A stretch of 64,000 bases of DNA from Punctularia strigosozonata HHB-11173 SS5 (Eukaryota > Basidiomycota > Agaricomycetes > Corticiales > Punctulariaceae). The position numbers were made by a program, and so were the translations under genes. Position 1 is the stretch's first letter, and every line of letters starts with the position of its first letter. Shown piece after piece: positions 59,701 through 64,000 of the stretch. Below the pieces are notes generated by a model. It saw nothing but the letters and a program-made list of their open reading frames with translations, made no database searches and was not told where the DNA came from. The DNA is taken from positions 302,042 through 366,041 of the forward strand of contig NW_006767435.1 of the NCBI RefSeq assembly GCF_000264995.1, written 5' to 3'.

Positions 59701-61760
59701 AGATCGCGTTCCCGAAGGTGCGCCCGCACGCGCCGAACACGAAGCAGACGCCGGCCCGCGCGGACCTGCCGTTCTGGGGCCGGGTGAAGCAGGCGGTCTG
59801 GGCGGCCGGGTCGAGGTTGCGGGAGAACGACGCGAAGTACGGGGTGAAGACGGGGCTCGCGACGGCGATGCTCGCCGCGCCCGCGTTTTTCGAGGCGACG
59901 CGACCTGTTTTCTTGGAGTATCGAGGGGAGTGGGCGTTGATTTCGGTATGCACGGTTTTTTTTTGTGATGACCTCTCTGTTGGAGGGAGCTGATGGAGAT
60001 GCGTGGATAGTTTTTCGTGGTGATGTCGCCGACCATAGGCGCGACGAATAACCTTAGTATACACCGCGTGTTGGGCACCATGTGAGGACCGACGGATGCT
60101 CTCTCTCTCGACCGAGTAGTGCGATCTAAGCTGATGTGCGCCTTTCAGCTTCGGCGCGGCCACCGCGGCCGGCATATGGACGCTGTTCCCTGAAAACGCT
60201 GTCGTGCTCTCCATCTTTGGATTCTTTTACTCGATACCCTGCTTTTACATTATCGTGGCGAAGCCGGCGTTGGCGACCACCGGGCGGTTCCTCCTGCTGA
60301 CCTATAATCTGACTTGGTGAGTGCTATAACTCTTACGGTGTGGTGGTGGTGAGCAGGGCTGACGATACCATTTCCAGTCTTTTCTGGTGCGGAAGGAACG
60401 TTGACTACTCCGAAACGCCCATTGATCGTCGTGCTCCAGCTATAACCTTCGGCAGAGAGACGTTTCTGTGATCGATATTGCGGTCCATCGATCTACTGCC
60501 GTGATCGTCGGCGTTTTGTGGGCCTTCCTCGTTTCGCGATTCTGGTCCGTCTTTGTCCGTTATGATAATGGGCTCCGCGCCGACTTGACACGTTTAGGTG
60601 GCCTACGGAGGCGCGTAGGGAGCTGTCAAAAAAGCTGGGAGAGTAAGTGATGCCCTGGTCGTTACAGCGCTGGCAAGTTCCTCATGCTGGCTCTCTCTCT
60701 TTAGCTTCTGCCTCAACCTCGGATGGCTGTACACGCGTCTCGTCGCGCACAACTCGTTCGCGACCGATCCTCCGAGGGTCACGAACGGCGAGGACGACAA
60801 CGACGACGACGACGACGATCACCCGACTGAAGAGACGTCCCTGCTCGCGAGGAAGACGGCCGCAACGAAGCTGAACAACTCGATCTCGGAGTTCATGGCG
60901 ATGTGCGTCTCTTTCTCTCGCAATCCGGATGGGGATTGAAGGCAGCGCTCGCTGATGCTGCGCGTCCAGGGAACTGCATCTGCAAATCCAGCTCATCGAA
61001 ATGCAGGGTTTGCTGGCGCAGACGGCGCACGAACCACGGCTGAAAGGACCGTTCCCGATACAACTCTATCGCAACATCTTGACGTCGCTGCAGACGATAT
61101 TGGACAAACTGCACAGCATGCGTTGTGTGACTACCCGAGAAGAGTGGTATGTTCTGCATCCGTCCTTTGTCGTATAAGAACTCAATTGCTGATGTCTATC
61201 CAGGTTCACGGTAAATTTTCTGCGTTTTGAGACCTGTCAAGGTTCACTGATAGGCGTCGTGCTACAGAGTATCAGAAGGGACTTCATCGTGCCCGTGAAC
61301 AAGTAAGTCGACAATTGGCTGTGATTTCGTGATCGTAGAAATAATATGTTGCAGGGAACGGCGCGAGATGGTCGGGAACATCATCCTCTATCTCTCGGTG
61401 CTGTCCTCGACTTTCCGGCTCAAAGCGCCGCTCCCGCCGTATCTCCCGCCCGCCGCACAATCACAAGAACGTTTGGTACGTCTCGCATGTCCATGACGTT
61501 TTATCGCCCGGATTCCGATGTTACATCCTACATAGGTGGACGCGATCCGAGAACTGGAGGTCGTGAAAAACCGCGAGGTGAAGGGCTCCCGGCAGCTGCT
61601 CTTCTTCGCGTACGCGTTGACGATGAAAGGGGTCATACACGAGTTGGATTATCTAGGCAAGACTCTGCAGGATGCGTTCGGAGTCATCGGGCAAACGACC
61701 GAAGAGTTCGAGGCGATGTTCAGGGAAAGGCCGGCATCGGAAATCCAGGATTCCGTTTGA
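56725..61760 (+). CDS. ArAE/BRE4-type multi-pass membrane protein
   Basis: Seventeen exons (56725-57782, 57893-58168, 58261-58691, 58746-58951, 59013-59299, 59356-59582, 59668-59945, 60011-60081, 60149-60316, 60378-60386, 60440-60544, 60598-60642, 60705-60902, 60970-61146, 61204-61302, 61356-61476, 61536-61760) give 1,326 residues. A 300-residue Ser-rich cytoplasmic N-terminus precedes two clusters of membrane segments (NILKCAVAYFIGSLFTF, ADIFCLLGLFWAAFVSLG, VIVFTGTVVANVVCFCLWP; later WALIS-FFVVMSPTIG, VVLSIFGFFYSIPCFYI, STAVIVGVLWAFLVSRFW) separated by a soluble helical region. This is the fungal layout of an N-terminal six-TM ArAE_2 domain, an FUSC-like domain and DUF2421, as in Bre4. A role in export of organic acids is suggested for relatives but not shown. 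Exon 10 is 9 nt. Confidence 0.87.
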
Positions 61761-61853
61761 GCTGCATTCTATGTTTCTTTCCCTCTCTGCTCTGCATTTT
61801 CGGTCGTTTCACTTCTTGTTGTCGTGGATTAGATTGCTCGGAATATTTACTGA

Positions 61854-62746
61854 TTAGGCTCGGTCGCCCCAGTCCAGTCCAAGCGTATCTCGCTTATCGC
61901 CCCTGACGGCGGCTTCGATCGCTTCAGCGAGTTCACGTAGAGCGATAGTGTCGCCGTCCTCGTATGCTATAGTAGGGTTGTGGCGACCGTCTTCCCCTGC
62001 GGGCGAAACGCCAAGTGCGCGCTCGAGCTCAGCTTCCCGATCTCGGCCTCGCAAGGCGTCGATGGAAGTCAGGAGCTGGTTCAGCCGTGGATGCGCGGCG
62101 AGCGCTTTGCGGACGGCGGGGGACGTCGCTGCAACGGGAGATGAACCGATCGGTGCTTTGTTATTCCTTGCGGCGAGGACGAAGGGGCTGACCTATCGCC
62201 TCGTATTGAGGGAGTGTGAGCGGTTTGGGGTCGTCACGCTTGAGAGGATCGGGAAACGCGGTTTCTTCTGGGACGTAGGGCCATTTCAGCGAAGTAAGAG
62301 GTCTGAGCTGCTTGGGCTTTGGGAGCATTTCTTCGGTCCCGGTTTCGTCCGTTCCTGCGATAAACTTTGGGTCTTGAAGAGGGAAAGACATGCAGTATAA
62401 CCACATACGTGACCCGGGTTCATCGTTGTTCGTGACCGCCGGTACTGATGGCGTCGCGGAGGTCGATGCTACCGGGGCAGGCGTAGGTGCAGCTTGCACA
62501 CAGGAGTTTTCTACCGATCACCGGCTCGTCACTTCAGGAATAGCCAGCATCCTTCACGACATTCGTACCTTTGTGTCGTTTAAAGCATGGCACGGAACAG
62601 CTGGAAAGGACAAACTTACGAGTTAGAACGGGATCCGTTTACATCTTCGCGAGGGAGTATTACTATAGAACGTTGCATTTCGGGCACGAATATTTCGATC
62701 CGTTATCGTCGCATATCTGGCAGCGGGCACGTTTCTTGGGTGCCAT
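61854..62746 (-). CDS. HIT1: HIT-type zinc-finger protein (ZNHIT3/Hit1-like)
   Basis: Four exons (62746-62664, 62600-62569, 62492-62193, 62128-61854) give 229 residues. The N-terminus is a zf-HIT finger spread over exons 1 and 2: CQICDDNGSKYSCPKC, then YCSVPCFKRHK, so all Cys/His ligands are present. ZNHIT3/Hit1 helps assemble box C/D snoRNPs in the nucleus. The C-terminal part, KALAAHPRLNQLLTSIDALR, resembles the helical C-domain of that family (a leucine-rich block with HPRL). A 36-nt in-frame segment at about 62373-62408 starts GTATGT and ends AAG and could be an optional tiny intron. The 3' end is 93 bp from that of the converging ArAE gene. Confidence 0.82.
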
Positions 62747-63382
62747 TGATAGTTGTTGACTCGGTTGTGTCAGGAGAGTCAAGACTCAAACAAACGCTCA
62801 TGGGATTCCAGGGGCGCAAAATGAGCGCACGATCTTCGTGCCCAGTTTCAGTGGTGCCGACGCCAACCCCGCAGATCCGATATCGCCTCTCCTTCTCGTC
62901 TTCATCCTCCTCTACGTTCCATAGGCATTACTATCAATTGTGGTTTACCAAAGATTGGTTATCACCGCAGAGATCGCGAATGGGGAAACCGAAAAATGAA
63001 CATCAAGGCTATCGACAGCGTCGCAGCTTCGGATTCTACGGCAGCTGACCCGGGTGATATAAATGATATCTCAACATCTTGTCGTCAAAGTCGGCCAGGG
63101 ATATCTCTCGAGTGAACTGCAGTTGCCGCGTTTCCGACACGTTCGCGCCTTCCGAAGGGACTTCGACCTCCTTGTGACGTCTTACGGAGCTGCTCGAAGG
63201 AGGAAGCATACGATCTTCATCAGCGTCGAAGACGGGCGGAAGGTCACCTGCAGGGTCCATGGAGCGCACTGGGCGGGTCCCCATGTGCCCGCCTTCTGAC
63301 TGCGACATTGACCCGCCCCGCAAGCCACGATATAAGATAGCAGGATGTCGCCAATGCTCAGGCTTAATCGCTGACTTATGCC
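62747..63382. promoter_or_regulatory. divergent promoter region, HIT1 and beta-mannosidase
   Basis: 636 bp between two divergent start codons. Frames over it (62587-63048 plus, 63036-63461 minus) have no recognisable content. No specific operator was identified. Confidence 0.45.
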
Positions 63383-64000
63383 ATGCGTTTTCGGACGTTC
63401 GTTCTCCTGGGTATTTTGCCTTGGGTACTCGGCGAAGTGATTGACCTCTCGCAGTTGTCATGGTCCCTCTCGAACCAAAACGGCTCCATCGTGATACCGG
63501 CGTCCATACCGTCGCAGGTGCATATAGATTTGTTGAAGGCAGGTCTCATAACCGAGCCGCTTTTGGGAGTCAACGGTACGTGTTAATATCAAGGTGGAAG
63601 GGGGCTGCGGTTCAACGCTTGACTTCATAGACTTCACCGAACGATGGATCATCAACGACAGCTGGACATACACGGCCGATCTAGCCCCTCTCCTCCGCGG
63701 AACATCTGCGCGCGATATCAGCTCTCTCCTCGTGTTCTATGGCCTAGATACCGTTGCAAGCATCGTGAGGGCACGAATGCCAATGATATATGCGCACGAG
63801 TCTCACAGTTCGCCCTCATCCTCCCTAGACCTTATTTGGCCATCCTGTCGCATGGGTGAACAACCAGTTTCGGCAATATGTTTATGACGTGACCCATATC
63901 CTGAGCTCAACATCAGCGAGACACACCAATTTGACAATCGCGTTTGAGTCGGCTTGGCTCTATGGTCTGAACGTGACGTCGAGGCCAGACGCCGAGTTCT
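63383..64000 (+). CDS. secreted GH2 beta-mannosidase, 5' part
   Basis: Three exons (63383-63575, 63631-63764, 63829 to the edge) encode the first about 166 residues. A signal peptide (RTFVLLGILPWVLG) is followed by the N-terminal sugar-binding domain of GH2 beta-mannosidases: VIDLSQLSWSLSNQNGSI, ASIPSQVHIDLLKAG, DFTERWIINDSWTYTADL, VFYGLDTVASITLFGHPV, WVNNQFRQYVYDV and LTIAFESAWLYG. The enzyme would cut terminal beta-mannose from manno-oligosaccharides outside the cell. The catalytic Glu residues lie beyond the window. Introns are 55 and 64 nt. With the GH27 enzyme it could complete galactomannan breakdown. Confidence 0.9.

Noticed and set aside
1-64000. tRNA, rRNA, CRISPR arrays, retroelements or large transposons
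   Set aside because: I looked for T-loop-like motifs, direct-repeat arrays, terminal repeats and reverse transcriptase or transposase motifs by eye and found none beyond the small MITE.

Overview
The window is nuclear DNA of a filamentous basidiomycete, most likely a mushroom-forming agaricomycete. Coding regions are GC-rich. Genes lie close together on both strands and are cut by many short introns (mostly 45-70 nt, GT-AG with CTNAY-like branch points). Several families are typical of Agaricomycetes: a DUF6697-type coiled-coil protein, a divergent TKL-like kinase, a TPR-CHAT protein and a Zn2Cys6 factor with low-complexity tails. All gene models below were built by hand from reading frames and splice signals; no database was searched.

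Left part (1-22,400): a minus-strand gene running off the edge; ribosomal protein RPS0 (+); a GPT2/SCT1-type glycerolipid acyltransferase (-); signal peptidase subunit SPC3 (+) with two introns of about 1.6-1.7 kb; a gene-poor stretch of about 5 kb with microsatellite and G-tracts; a Zn2Cys6 transcription factor (+); a gene-free stretch holding a 126-bp MITE; and a Chk2/Cds1-type FHA kinase (-).

Middle part (22,400-46,200): a secreted GH27 alpha-galactosidase (+) with 16 introns; adenylate cyclase (+); a class I cAMP phosphodiesterase (+) about 2.2 kb downstream on the same strand; then on the minus strand a TKL-like kinase and a DUF6697 protein. The last exon of the DUF6697 gene resembles a reading frame just beyond the kinase. 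The cyclase and phosphodiesterase are the making and breaking enzymes of the cAMP-PKA pathway.

Right part (46,200-64,000): a one-exon membrane-anchored proline-rich protein (-), a homocysteine S-methyltransferase (-), a large TPR-CHAT protein (-), a 17-exon ArAE/BRE4-type membrane protein (+), a HIT zinc-finger protein (-) converging on it, and the first exons of a secreted GH2 beta-mannosidase (+) cut by the window edge. The two secreted glycosidases suggest a plant-polymer-degrading lifestyle. I saw no rRNA, tRNA, CRISPR array or intact transposon.
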